In this document: positions 23,771 to 31,572 of the stretch, in pieces
Numbering within the stretch: position 1 is the stretch's first letter
Layout: each line of letters starts with the position of its first letter
NCBI GenBank assembly: GCA_902573015.1
Contig: CACGIE010000015.1
Coordinates: forward strand, 1 to 32,421
Direction: 5' to 3'
Source: an uncultured Candidatus Poseidoniales archaeon
GTDB lineage: Archaea; Thermoplasmatota; Poseidoniia; Poseidoniales; Thalassarchaeaceae
Length of the DNA stretch: 32,421 nucleotides
Notes under the pieces: generated by a model
The model's database searches: none
Told to the model about the DNA's origin: nothing
The model's input: the letters and a program-made list of their open reading frames with translations, nothing else
Program-made: the position numbers and the translations under genes

Positions 23771-25189
23771 GTGTCAGTGGTGAACTACGGATTCGTAATC
23801 AACAACCAGACTTGCATCGGATGCCACGCTTGCACGGTGGCATGCAAGTCAGAGCATGACGTGCCGATTGGCGTCAACAGGACCCACGTGAAGTACATCG
23901 AGAAAGGGACCTTTCCCGATTCAACTAGGGAGTTTAGCGTCCACAGGTGCAATCACTGCGAGGACTCTCCCTGCACGAAGATTTGCCCCACGACTGCCCT
24001 CTTCACCAGAAGTGACGGAATCGTGGACTTCGATGACGATCGTTGCATCGGTTGCAAGTCCTGCATGCAGGCATGCCCCTACGACGCCCTCTACATCGAT
24101 CCAGACAAGGGGACTGCAGCTAAGTGCAACTACTGCGCCCACAGGATAGAGCATTCCTACGAACCGGCATGCGTGATCGTCTGCCCCACGGAGTCGATAG
24201 TCTCCGGGGACCTCAGCGATCCGGAGTCTGCAATCTCTCAGCTAGTTGCCACTCACAACACCACCGTCAGGAAGCCCGAGTCTGGTGCAGAGCCCAATCT
24301 ATACTACATCGATGCTAGTGAGGAGATGCTTGACCCGAAGGCAACGGAGCTGACCGGTTCTGGGATGTGGACCGAGCAGGCATTCGGAGTCGGTCACTTC
24401 GCAAAGTACGCCGAGAGCAGGCTGGGAGAGGCAGATACCACCTCTATGATAGTTCAGCTGGCTCTAGAGAAGAAGGCGAGGAGCTCTGCTCCTCGTGACC
24501 AGGCCATAATCAAAGACGTAATGGAGAGGCTGGCTGACGAGTCGGGGTCGGCGAAGAGGAGCTATGACCAGCCTAGCAAGGGAGTCCTCTGGGGTTGGGA
24601 GGTCTCTGCCTACATCTGGACCAAGGGCATCGCTGCTGGTACGTATGTTGTCGCAATGCTTGCCATGCTATCGGGCATGGTGGAGATGAGTGACCAGCTC
24701 TGGGCCATGACCCTAGGCGTCGGCATAGTTTTCCTGGCGCTCACAGGGCTTCTCCTGGTAATCGACCTGGACAGGCCAGAGAGGTTCCTGTACGTCATGC
24801 TGAGGCCCAATTGGGACTCTTGGCTCGTCAAGGGCGCCTACGTACTCTCGGGCTACGGTGGCGTGCTTGCTCTCAGTACGGGAGTACTGCTCCTAGACCT
24901 GGATAGGTCTCTACTGAATTATCTGGCAATCGCCGGAGTCCCCCTGGCACTCCTAACCGGAGTATACACCGCTTGGCTACTGGGCCAGGCCAAAGCGAGG
25001 TCGTGGTCGGAAGACTCACTGCTTCCTGCCAAGTTTCTCGTGGAGACCCTAGTTATCGGGGCTGCGGTTTTCTTCCCCATGGCCCTCATGGACCCACTCG
25101 CAATCGTAGTCGGGTTAGCGATCCTAGCCGGAGTCCTCGTCCACGACAACAGGCTGGTAGTCAAGCCGCAGATGGAGCCGTTGCTGTGA
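23771..25189 (+). CDS. 4Fe-4S electron-transfer subunit fused to NrfD-type membrane subunit
   Basis: One polypeptide joins two subunits that are usually separate in PsrABC/DmsABC-type enzymes. Residues 1-170 resemble PsrB/NrfC/DmsB, with four cysteine groups for four 4Fe-4S clusters: CIGCHACTVAC (Cys15-25), CNHCEDSPCTKIC, CIGCKSCMQAC, and CNYC with a distant CVIVC. After a linker, residues about 275-472 hold six hydrophobic segments starting at WEVSAYIWTKGIAAGTYVV, an NrfD-type quinone-site domain; PsrC-like proteins usually have eight or more helices, so this one is short. No signal peptide is visible, so the iron-sulfur part should face the cytoplasm. The start is GTG at 23771 (further GTGs at 23777 and 23780 are possible). 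The catalytic subunit follows after 9 bp. Confidence 0.88.
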   Translation: MSVVNYGFVINNQTCIGCHACTVACKSEHDVPIGVNRTHVKYIEKGTFPDSTREFSVHRCNHCEDSPCTKICPTTALFTRSDGIVDFDDDRCIGCKSCMQACPYDALYIDPDKGTAAKCNYCAHRIEHSYEPACVIVCPTESIVSGDLSDPESAISQLVATHNTTVRKPESGAEPNLYYIDASEEMLDPKATELTGSGMWTEQAFGVGHFAKYAESRLGEADTTSMIVQLALEKKARSSAPRDQAIIKDVMERLADESGSAKRSYDQPSKGVLWGWEVSAYIWTKGIAAGTYVVAMLAMLSGMVEMSDQLWAMTLGVGIVFLALTGLLLVIDLDRPERFLYVMLRPNWDSWLVKGAYVLSGYGGVLALSTGVLLLDLDRSLLNYLAIAGVPLALLTGVYTAWLLGQAKARSWSEDSLLPAKFLVETLVIGAAVFFPMALMDPLAIVVGLAILAGVLVHDNRLVVKPQMEPLL

Positions 25190-25198
25190 GGTGTCCCA

Positions 25199-27925
25199 AT
25201 GGGTAAGACATTCATCGAGGACATGGCACAGCGGTTGAGGATAATCCCCAACCTGGACAGGGAGAAGTCCAGAGGGGCGAAGACGCCTCTGAAGTCCTTC
25301 CCTGAGCCCGAGGACTGGCACGATCACGTAGAGCTAGACGCTAACGAGTGGCCCAAGATGGTCGAGAAGCGCTACTCCCTAGTCCCGACGACATGCTTCA
25401 ACTGCGAGTCTGCATGCGGCCTTCTCGCCTACGTGGACAAGGACTCCGGGCAGGTCTCAAAATTCGAGGGGAACCCCCATCACCCCGGTAGCAGGGGTCG
25501 GAACTGCGCCAAAGGGCCTGCAACCATCAACCAGATCAACGACACTGAGAGGATCCTCCACCCGATGAAGAGGGTCGGCCCCAGGGGAGAGGGCGGTTGG
25601 GAGAGAGTTTCCTGGGACCAGGCCCTAGATGAGATCTCCACCAAGATCAGAGAGTCACTCAAGACCGGGGCCAAGGACAGGGTGGTCTACCACGTGGGAC
25701 GCCCGGGCCATGAGGGATACACCAACAGGATCCTGAAGGCATGGGGAGTTGATGGGCACAACAGCCACACAAACATCTGCTCTGCAGGGGCGAGGACGGG
25801 GTACGCTCTATGGCACCGCCATGACCGGCCCTCCCCCGATCACGCCAACGCCAAGGTGATTCTGCTAACCTCCTCTCACCTGGAGACTGGGCACTACTTC
25901 AATCCGCACGCCCAGAGGATTCTGGAGGGAATGATGGACGGTGCCAAGCTGGTCGTGATCGATCCCAGGCTTTCCAACACTGCGGCAATGGCAGACCACT
26001 GGGTCCCTACGTGGCCAGGATCGGAGTCAGCCCTTTTCCTCTCTTGGGCCAGCATGATCCTAGAGAGGGATCTGTACGACAGAGACTTTGTGGAGAACTG
26101 GGTCAACTGGGAGGAGTGGCTGCAGGCTGATTACCCAGATGAGGAGAGGTCCTTCGAGAGATTCATCGAACTGCTGAAGTCAGAGTACTCCGAGTATACC
26201 CCCGAGTTCGCAGCGAAGGAATGCAGGATACCTGTGGAGCAGGTCATAGAGGTTGGCGAATTAGTGGCAAATGCCGGTAGCCGTCTAGCCACCCACGTCT
26301 GGAGGGCGGCTGCTATAGGCAACCTCGGGGGGTGGCAGGTCAGCAGGACCCTGCACCTTCTGAACGTCCTGACTGGCAGCGTTGGAACCGAGGGGGGAAC
26401 TTCACCGAACTCCTGGTCCAAGTTCAAGCCCGAGCTGTTCGATGTGCCCCCAGACCCGGACGGCTGGAACGAGCTGCACTTCCCTCCCGAGTACACTCTC
26501 TCACACTACGAGATGAGTCACATACTGCCGCACCTGATCAAAGACGGGAGGGGCTCTATGGACGTCTACTTCACCAGGGTATTCAACCCGGTGTGGACCT
26601 ACCCTGACGGATTCTCCTGGATAGAGATGCTACAGAACGAGGATTCGGTGGGGTGCCACATCGCTCTGACTCCCACCTGGAACGAGACGGCCTTCTTCGC
26701 CGACTACGTCCTGCCCATGGGACATGCCTCGGAGAGGCACGACGTGAACTCCTATGCCACGAGCTCTGGCAAGTGGGTGGCCTTCAGGCAGCCTGTCCTT
26801 AGAGAGTACGCTCGCAGGGAGGGGAGGGAGGTAGAGTTCACCCACGAGGTCAATCCCGGCGAGGTCTGGGAGGAGGACGAGTTCTGGAACGAACTATCCT
26901 GGAGGATCGACGATGGCACCATGGGGATCAGGGAGCACTTCATGAGCCCCTACAGGGAGGGTGAGAGGATCACCATCGACGAGTACTACCAGTACATGTT
27001 CGAGAGGGTACCAGGCCTCCCCGAGGCTGCGGAGGCGGAGGGCACTGACGCCCTTGGTTACATGAGGAAGCACGGTGCATTCCAGATCGAGGAGGAGACC
27101 TACAACAAGCACGAGCAGGACGGCTGGCCGACCCCAAGCGGCAAGCAGGAGATATACTCCAAGAGTATGGTGGAGTTCGGCTATCCCGAGCACTCCATCC
27201 CCCACTACAGGGTGATGAGCCACGTCCATCCGGACAACCTGCAGGAGGAGGACGAGTACTGCCTCCTCCCCAACTTCAGACTCCCCCAGCACATCCATTC
27301 GAGATCGGCAAACGCCAAGTGGCTGGCAGAAATAGCCCACAGGAACCCCCTGTGGGTCCATCCCAGCGATGCGGCCAAGCTCGGGGTCGGGGAGGGCGAC
27401 CTCCTGAAGGTGGAGACCGAGATAGGCTGGTTCATCGACAAGGTCTGGGTCACAGAGGGCATTAAGCCCGGAATAATCGGCTGCTCGCACCACATCGGAA
27501 GATGGAGGAGGAAGCAGGACTCAGGGAACCGTTACATGACCAACGAGGTCGAGATCGAGGACTTGGGCGATGGTAAGATGAGGATGAGAACGGTATCCGG
27601 AGTGCGTCCCTGGGAGTCTGACGACCCCGACACCAACAGGGTCTGGTGGAGGGACGGGGGAGTGCATCAGAACATCACCCACGCCGTGCAGCCCGACCCC
27701 ATAAGCGGAGCCCACTGCTGGCTCCAGAAGGTCAGGATAACGAGACCGATGGATGGGGAGGAGTACGGAGATGTGGAGGTGGATACCAACAAGTCGTTCG
27801 AGTACTACAAGAGGTGGAACGAGATGGCAAAGGAGAACGAAGTCCACCCTCGAGGAGAGAGGAGACCGCTATGGATGAACAGGCCACTTCCGCCGAGGAA
27901 GGAGCACTGGTTCATTCGGAGATGA
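25199..27925 (+). CDS. molybdopterin oxidoreductase catalytic subunit, bis-MGD, no Tat signal
   Basis: The catalytic subunit of a DMSO-reductase-superfamily complex. The N-terminal 4Fe-4S site is CFNCESAC plus a later CAKG (Cys66, 69, 73, 103). NICSAGARTGY places Cys194 where the family's molybdenum ligand is expected. VIDPRLSNTAAMADHWVPTWPGSE is a typical MGD-binding stretch. The C-terminal molydopterin-binding domain begins near LLPNFRLPQHIHSRSANAKWL. No twin-arginine signal is seen (N-terminus MGKTFIEDMAQRL), so it should act in the cytoplasm. Substrate is unknown: formate, sulfur compounds, nitrogen oxides and arsenic species all occur in the superfamily. GAGGTG precedes the ATG. Its third codon positions are very G/C rich. 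The last 14 bases overlap the DUF2061 gene on the other strand. Confidence 0.92.
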   Translation: MGKTFIEDMAQRLRIIPNLDREKSRGAKTPLKSFPEPEDWHDHVELDANEWPKMVEKRYSLVPTTCFNCESACGLLAYVDKDSGQVSKFEGNPHHPGSRGRNCAKGPATINQINDTERILHPMKRVGPRGEGGWERVSWDQALDEISTKIRESLKTGAKDRVVYHVGRPGHEGYTNRILKAWGVDGHNSHTNICSAGARTGYALWHRHDRPSPDHANAKVILLTSSHLETGHYFNPHAQRILEGMMDGAKLVVIDPRLSNTAAMADHWVPTWPGSESALFLSWASMILERDLYDRDFVENWVNWEEWLQADYPDEERSFERFIELLKSEYSEYTPEFAAKECRIPVEQVIEVGELVANAGSRLATHVWRAAAIGNLGGWQVSRTLHLLNVLTGSVGTEGGTSPNSWSKFKPELFDVPPDPDGWNELHFPPEYTLSHYEMSHILPHLIKDGRGSMDVYFTRVFNPVWTYPDGFSWIEMLQNEDSVGCHIALTPTWNETAFFADYVLPMGHASERHDVNSYATSSGKWVAFRQPVLREYARREGREVEFTHEVNPGEVWEEDEFWNELSWRIDDGTMGIREHFMSPYREGERITIDEYYQYMFERVPGLPEAAEAEGTDALGYMRKHGAFQIEEETYNKHEQDGWPTPSGKQEIYSKSMVEFGYPEHSIPHYRVMSHVHPDNLQEEDEYCLLPNFRLPQHIHSRSANAKWLAEIAHRNPLWVHPSDAAKLGVGEGDLLKVETEIGWFIDKVWVTEGIKPGIIGCSHHIGRWRRKQDSGNRYMTNEVEIEDLGDGKMRMRTVSGVRPWESDDPDTNRVWWRDGGVHQNITHAVQPDPISGAHCWLQKVRITRPMDGEEYGDVEVDTNKSFEYYKRWNEMAKENEVHPRGERRPLWMNRPLPPRKEHWFIRR

Positions 27926-28151
27926 CCATGGGAGCGGGATCGGCTACGCCCCAGTCCACCGCTTCCCATAACCTCTCATGGAAGTAGTAGAACCCCATCT
28001 TCAACGGGAACTCAATTACGATGAACCATCCCGCCGTCTCTATCTCTCCTGTAAGGAGTCCTGCAACCGCCGCACCGGTCAAAGTTGCAATTATTCTCCA
28101 AGCGAATGTCTTCGCAAGGACTCGTTCTCTAGTGTACATTCCCATCGCCAT
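27912..28151 (-). CDS. DUF2061 membrane protein, single domain
   Basis: A 79-residue member of DUF2061, a small membrane protein family of unknown function. Its recognisable elements are RVLAKTFAWRIIATLTGAAVAGLLTG, FIVIEFPLKMGFYYFHERLWEAVDWG. Two hydrophobic helices can be seen (about 18-35 and 40-55), followed by the conserved YYFHERxW motif at the membrane edge. It is a diverged paralogue of the two-domain gene immediately upstream. Three possible starts exist (MAMGM); the first is at 28151. The final 14 bases overlap the 3' end of the molybdoenzyme gene. Confidence 0.85.
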   Translation of the reverse strand: MAMGMYTRERVLAKTFAWRIIATLTGAAVAGLLTGEIETAGWFIVIEFPLKMGFYYFHERLWEAVDWGVADPAPMVISE

Positions 28152-28264
28152 AGGAAGTTGGTCCCATCAATGAGCAAATAACATGCACGGTATTGGCTGA
28201 CTGTCAAACTGCAATTAGTATAGGGTTGGGATTTCGCCGGACAAGCTGCTTATTGGTTCGATTC

Positions 28265-28759
28265 TCAGTGCGCCGGACTCACGTCTGGAGCATCCGGATC
28301 ATCTAGGCCCCAGTCCGATTTACTCCATGCCCTCTCGTGGAAGTAGTAGAGGATCATCTTCGTGATGACTTCGATTCCTCCGATTGCAAGGCCCTCCGTC
28401 CAGCTACCAGTAATGAACCTGGAAATAAGTATTGTATCGGTGGTTGCGATTCCCCTCCAGAGGAATGTCTTTGCTACGCTACGCTTCTTGTTAGCATGCC
28501 CCTCACCTGGCAATTTGTCCTCTTTCCCATCGACTTCTCCTAAGCCCCAGTCGGATGTGCTCCATGCCCTCTCATGGAAGTAGTAGAGTAGCATCTTCGT
28601 GAACACTTCGATAATGCCGATAGCTAGACCTTCTGTCCAACTTCCTGTAATTATCCTGGAGATAACTATTGTATCTGTGGTGGCGATTCCCCTCCAGAGG
28701 AATGTCTTCGCGAGACTGCGTTTCCGGTTAGCATGACCTCCGCCTGCTACAGTCGACAT
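28265..28759 (-). CDS. tandem-duplicated DUF2061 membrane protein (two domains)
   Basis: The 164 residues consist of two copies of a 66-residue DUF2061 unit, at residues 8-73 and 87-152, joined by the acidic/basic linker GEVDGKEDKLPGE. Each copy has the basic start HANRKRS or HANKKRS, KTFLWRGIATTDT, a hydrophobic pair of helices and YYFHERAWSxSDWGL. I count eight differences in 66 aligned positions (88 percent identity), so the duplication is recent or is kept similar by conversion or selection. The function of DUF2061 is unknown. The ATG at 28759 has no Shine-Dalgarno; an AT-rich stretch lies about 20-25 bp upstream. Confidence 0.88.
   Translation of the reverse strand: MSTVAGGGHANRKRSLAKTFLWRGIATTDTIVISRIITGSWTEGLAIGIIEVFTKMLLYYFHERAWSTSDWGLGEVDGKEDKLPGEGHANKKRSVAKTFLWRGIATTDTILISRFITGSWTEGLAIGGIEVITKMILYYFHERAWSKSDWGLDDPDAPDVSPAH
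28304..28501 (-). repeat. internal DUF2061 repeat, copy 2
   Basis: The C-terminal copy of the 198-bp coding repeat, residues 87-152 of the two-domain gene. Compared with copy 1 the protein changes are mostly conservative (L/V, V/L, I/F, F/I), plus I/G and T/K. Confidence 0.85.
28541..28738 (-). repeat. internal DUF2061 repeat, copy 1
   Basis: The N-terminal copy of the 198-bp coding repeat, residues 8-73. Long blocks are the same in both copies, for example the stretch coding for AKTFLWRGIATTDT and the one coding for TGSWTEGLAIG. Confidence 0.85.
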
Positions 28760-28773
28760 GAACTATTCAAGGG

Positions 28774-28785
28774 CTTATTTTTGAT
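28774..28785 (-). promoter_or_regulatory. candidate AT-rich promoter element for the two-domain DUF2061 gene
   Basis: ATCAAAAATAAG on the minus strand lies about 15-26 bp before the ATG at 28759, in a gap that holds no ribosome site. It may drive the DUF2061 genes apart from the thiolase gene upstream. Confidence 0.3.
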
Positions 28786-28789
28786 AACC

Positions 28790-28803
28790 CCTCCGTACAG
28801 AGG
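28790..28803 (-). terminator. possible short hairpin after the thiolase gene
   Basis: The minus strand reads CCTCTGTACGGAGG, which can pair four bases plus a U-G wobble around a GTAC loop, nine bases after the thiolase stop. No T-run follows, so it is at best a weak terminator or an RNA-end-stabilising hairpin. Confidence 0.2.
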
Positions 28804-28812
28804 TTTACCATC

Positions 28813-30045
28813 TCAGATAGACTCAATAACGACTGCGATTCCTTGTCCGCCACCGATACAGGCTGTTGCCACCCCGTACCTAGAACCGGTTTCTTTGAGT
28901 TGATGAGATAACGTGAGTACAAGTCTGGTACCGGTAGCTGCAAGCGGATGGCCGATGCCCACGGCACCGCCATTGACATTGACGATGTCATACGATATCC
29001 CGAGATCCTTGATGCAGGCTACTGCCTGTCCTGCGAAGGCTTCGTTTATCTCCCAAAGATCGATATCGGACACAGAAAGTCCTGCCTTCTCTATCGCCTT
29101 TAGGCTGGATGGGACCGGTCCGTATGCCATGATGCTCGGCTCCAGACCCACTACTCCCCAAGAGACGATTCTCGAAAGAGGCTCGTCTCCATCAGCCTCG
29201 GCCTTGGTTGCTGACTTGACTACCACTGCGGCAGCACCGTCCACGACCCCGGACGCATTTCCTGCTGTGACCAAGGATTGCGGACCGAAGTGAGTCCTGA
29301 GTCCTGATAGGGTCTCCATGGTGGTTCCAAGAACTACGTGATCCTCATGTGTGTGGTCGACAGTGCCATCGGCGGTTTCAACCGGTACGACCTCTTGTTC
29401 CCAGGTTCCTGATGAGACACTGGACTCTGTCCTCTGATGGCTCATTGCCGCGTACTCGTCTGCTTGCTCGCGTTCTACGCCCTTCCTTCTGCACAGCTCA
29501 TCGCTGGTTTGTGCCATGAACATGCCACTGACCCCGTCCACCAGGTTGGTGAACAGGTAGTCCTCCATGTCCTGTGCTAGCTCCTCTCCTGCCGAAGGGG
29601 GCCTCCCGAGCTTGTACGTGTCCCTCATACCCCTCAAGACGTGAGGTGCCTGGCTGAGGTTCTCCATTCCACCAGCCACCACTACATCGGCCTCCCCGAG
29701 CATTATCATCTGAGTTGCGCTGATGATTGACTGGGCTCCACTCCCGCAGAGCCTGTTCAGTGTGAGCATCGGGACTTCCTCGGGGATCCCCGATCTGAGA
29801 CCTGCGTGCCTAGCTCCGAAGATTGCTTGCCCGGAGGTCTGCAGGGCGTGACCCATCACCACGTGTTCCACACTGGTTGGGTCTGTTCCGGTCTTCTCCA
29901 TGGCACCCTTGATTGCTACTGTTCCGAGTTGCTCGGCTGAAACTGATGCTAATCGCCCGCCTGGTCCCCCATCTCCTCTCTTGCCTCCAAGCCACTCGCA
30001 GAAGGGCGTCCTCGCCCCACCTACGACAACCGCTCCCTCGGTCAT
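28813..30045 (-). CDS. thiolase family protein (acetyl-CoA acetyltransferase-like)
   Basis: A thiolase that either condenses two acetyl-CoA to acetoacetyl-CoA or cleaves 3-ketoacyl-CoA. The nucleophile is Cys100 in LNRLCGSGAQSI. His366 is in GGAVGIGHPLAATGTRL. Cys396 is in ACIGGGQGIA. WEINEAFAGQA carries the usual N-E-A-F oxyanion-loop motif. This is the canonical bacterial/mitochondrial-like form with all catalytic residues, unlike the archaeal mevalonate-pathway thiolases that work with a DUF35 partner. Length 410 is slightly above the usual 390. AAGGAAG precedes the ATG, which lies 17 bp after the flotillin-like gene. Beta-oxidation or synthesis direction cannot be decided from this window. 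Confidence 0.93.
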   Translation of the reverse strand: MTEGAVVVGGARTPFCEWLGGKRGDGGPGGRLASVSAEQLGTVAIKGAMEKTGTDPTSVEHVVMGHALQTSGQAIFGARHAGLRSGIPEEVPMLTLNRLCGSGAQSIISATQMIMLGEADVVVAGGMENLSQAPHVLRGMRDTYKLGRPPSAGEELAQDMEDYLFTNLVDGVSGMFMAQTSDELCRRKGVEREQADEYAAMSHQRTESSVSSGTWEQEVVPVETADGTVDHTHEDHVVLGTTMETLSGLRTHFGPQSLVTAGNASGVVDGAAAVVVKSATKAEADGDEPLSRIVSWGVVGLEPSIMAYGPVPSSLKAIEKAGLSVSDIDLWEINEAFAGQAVACIKDLGISYDIVNVNGGAVGIGHPLAATGTRLVLTLSHQLKETGSRYGVATACIGGGQGIAVVIESI

Positions 30046-30062
30046 CTGACTACTTCCTTAGT

Positions 30063-31481
30063 TCAGGACTCGTCTGACTCTTCCGTCATCGAGCCAAGGT
30101 AGTCTGGTAGTTCGACGCCCGACATCTTCGCGACGTCGTGTATCGGAGGTAGGCTCTGTACTAGGCTGCTGACGAAGTTGCTAGTTGCAGAGTTTCCGTC
30201 TTTGTCGTTTCCGCTGTCCCATACTGTGATCTTGTCTATCTTCAGGTTGCGGATTGCCTCGGTCTGAGCCGACACCATGGCCTCTATCTTCTCCACCATG
30301 AGTAGGGTTGCCGCAGCCTTCGGATCTCCTGACGCGCTTGAAACTAGGTTGCTGTAACCCTGGGCCTTTGCTTCCAGAACCTTCTGGACACCCTCGGCCT
30401 CTGCCTCGTACTTGGCGAGGATGGCATCTGCCTCACCGCGGGCGATCCTCCTCTGCCTCTCTGCCTCGGCCTCAGCTGCTATCTCTACCTGCTGTTTGGC
30501 GATGGTTTCCCTAGCGATCTCGCTAGCTCTGAGAGATTGTTCTTCCTCGTCGTATTTCGCCTTAGCAATCTCGGCCTCGGCTTGAGCCGAGGCCACATCG
30601 GCTCTCTGCTTGGCCGATGCTTCTGCCTCAGCGAGGTCGGCGTTTGCCCTGGCGATCTCTGCCTGAGCAGCGTTCTCACCGCCAACTGCCATCGCTTCCT
30701 GCTGTTCGACGTAAACACGCTGGTCTGCCTGCGCCGCCTTCCTTCCCTTCTCTGCCTCCGCGTTATTCTGTGCTACCTGAATCTCTCTGGTTCGGTCGGC
30801 CTCTGACTGTCCGATGGCTCCATCCCTCTGTGCGTTGGCGACATCGATCCTAGCCTGCTCGACTGCAGTGGATGCGGCCTTCTTACCGATGCTCTCGATG
30901 TAGTCGGACTCGTCTGTGATGTCAGCGATGTTAACGTTGATCAGATACAGTCCGACCTTCCTCATCTCCTGTCCGACGTTCTTCTGAATTAGCTCTAGGA
31001 AGGAGTCCCTGTCCTGGTTGATCTGCTCGATTGTCAGGGTGGCTACCGTGAGACGGAGTTGACCGAAGATGATCTCCTTCGCCATCTCCTCTATGTCCTC
31101 TACCCTGAAGCCGAGGAGACGCTCGGCTGCGTTGGCCATTATCGAAGGCTCCGTCGAGACGCCTATGGTGAATGTGCTTGGAACGTTGATTCTGATGTTC
31201 TGGAGAGACAGTGCGCCCCTCAGGTCGATGTTGATGGTCATCGGCTTCAGCGAGATGTAGGCGTAGTCCTGGATTAGTGGCCATACCAGTGAGGCGCCTC
31301 CGTGAAGGGTCTTGGACGGTTTCGGTCGACCGTCCGCCGTCCTTTCCGTCCTACCGTAAATCACCATTATCTGATCCGGAGGACATCGCTTGTATCGCTG
31401 TGCGAAAAACATCACAGCGGCCACAAGAATCAATACGACTGCAAATATCATTATTCCTAGTACGTCTTCTGCTTCTGCCAT
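30063..31481 (-). CDS. flotillin-like SPFH/band 7 membrane scaffold protein
   Basis: A membrane microdomain scaffold protein of the FloT/YuaG type. One N-terminal membrane helix (about 8-27) is followed by the SPFH domain (about 30-200; RCPPDQIMVIYGRT, GGASLVWPLIQDYAYI, LTIEQINQDRDSFLELI). A long Ala/Glu/Lys/Gln-rich coiled coil (about 205-385), with the family's EA repeats (AEAEIAKAKYDEEE), ends in the oligomerisation segment near GYSNLVSSASGDPKAA. Length 472 is within the flotillin range. The NfeD-like gene lies directly upstream, as in the bacterial yuaF-floT pair, which strongly supports the call. The thiolase gene follows 17 bp later. Confidence 0.92.
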   Translation of the reverse strand: MAEAEDVLGIMIFAVVLILVAAVMFFAQRYKRCPPDQIMVIYGRTERTADGRPKPSKTLHGGASLVWPLIQDYAYISLKPMTINIDLRGALSLQNIRINVPSTFTIGVSTEPSIMANAAERLLGFRVEDIEEMAKEIIFGQLRLTVATLTIEQINQDRDSFLELIQKNVGQEMRKVGLYLINVNIADITDESDYIESIGKKAASTAVEQARIDVANAQRDGAIGQSEADRTREIQVAQNNAEAEKGRKAAQADQRVYVEQQEAMAVGGENAAQAEIARANADLAEAEASAKQRADVASAQAEAEIAKAKYDEEEQSLRASEIARETIAKQQVEIAAEAEAERQRRIARGEADAILAKYEAEAEGVQKVLEAKAQGYSNLVSSASGDPKAAATLLMVEKIEAMVSAQTEAIRNLKIDKITVWDSGNDKDGNSATSNFVSSLVQSLPPIHDVAKMSGVELPDYLGSMTEESDES

Positions 31482-31572
31482 TGGCTCAACTCATTACATA
31501 AGACGCCGCAGTCACCTATGAATGCTTACCCGCCACGACCGTTTCAATGGACCGTGAGGTTATTTTTCTGCC

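Noticed and set aside
26894-27493. 199-residue minus-strand ORF opposite the molybdoenzyme gene
   Set aside because: An antisense shadow caused by high GC3 and few stops; composition is leucine/valine/glycine-rich without any family feature.
28253-28264. GGTTCGATTC, like the T-arm of a tRNA, in the gap between the DUF2061 genes
   Set aside because: The flanking bases do not form a 5-bp T-stem, and no acceptor, D or anticodon arm can be built around it; no tRNA is called.
30400-30850. Repetitive Ala/Glu/Lys-coding sequence in the flotillin-like gene
   Set aside because: This is the expected coiled coil of flotillins and not a DNA repeat element.
31537-31555. Direct repeat GACCGT-N7-GACCGT in the gap before the flotillin-like gene
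   Set aside because: Six-base repeats in a 91-bp gap are common by chance, and no second copy near another promoter was noticed; could be an operator but cannot be supported.
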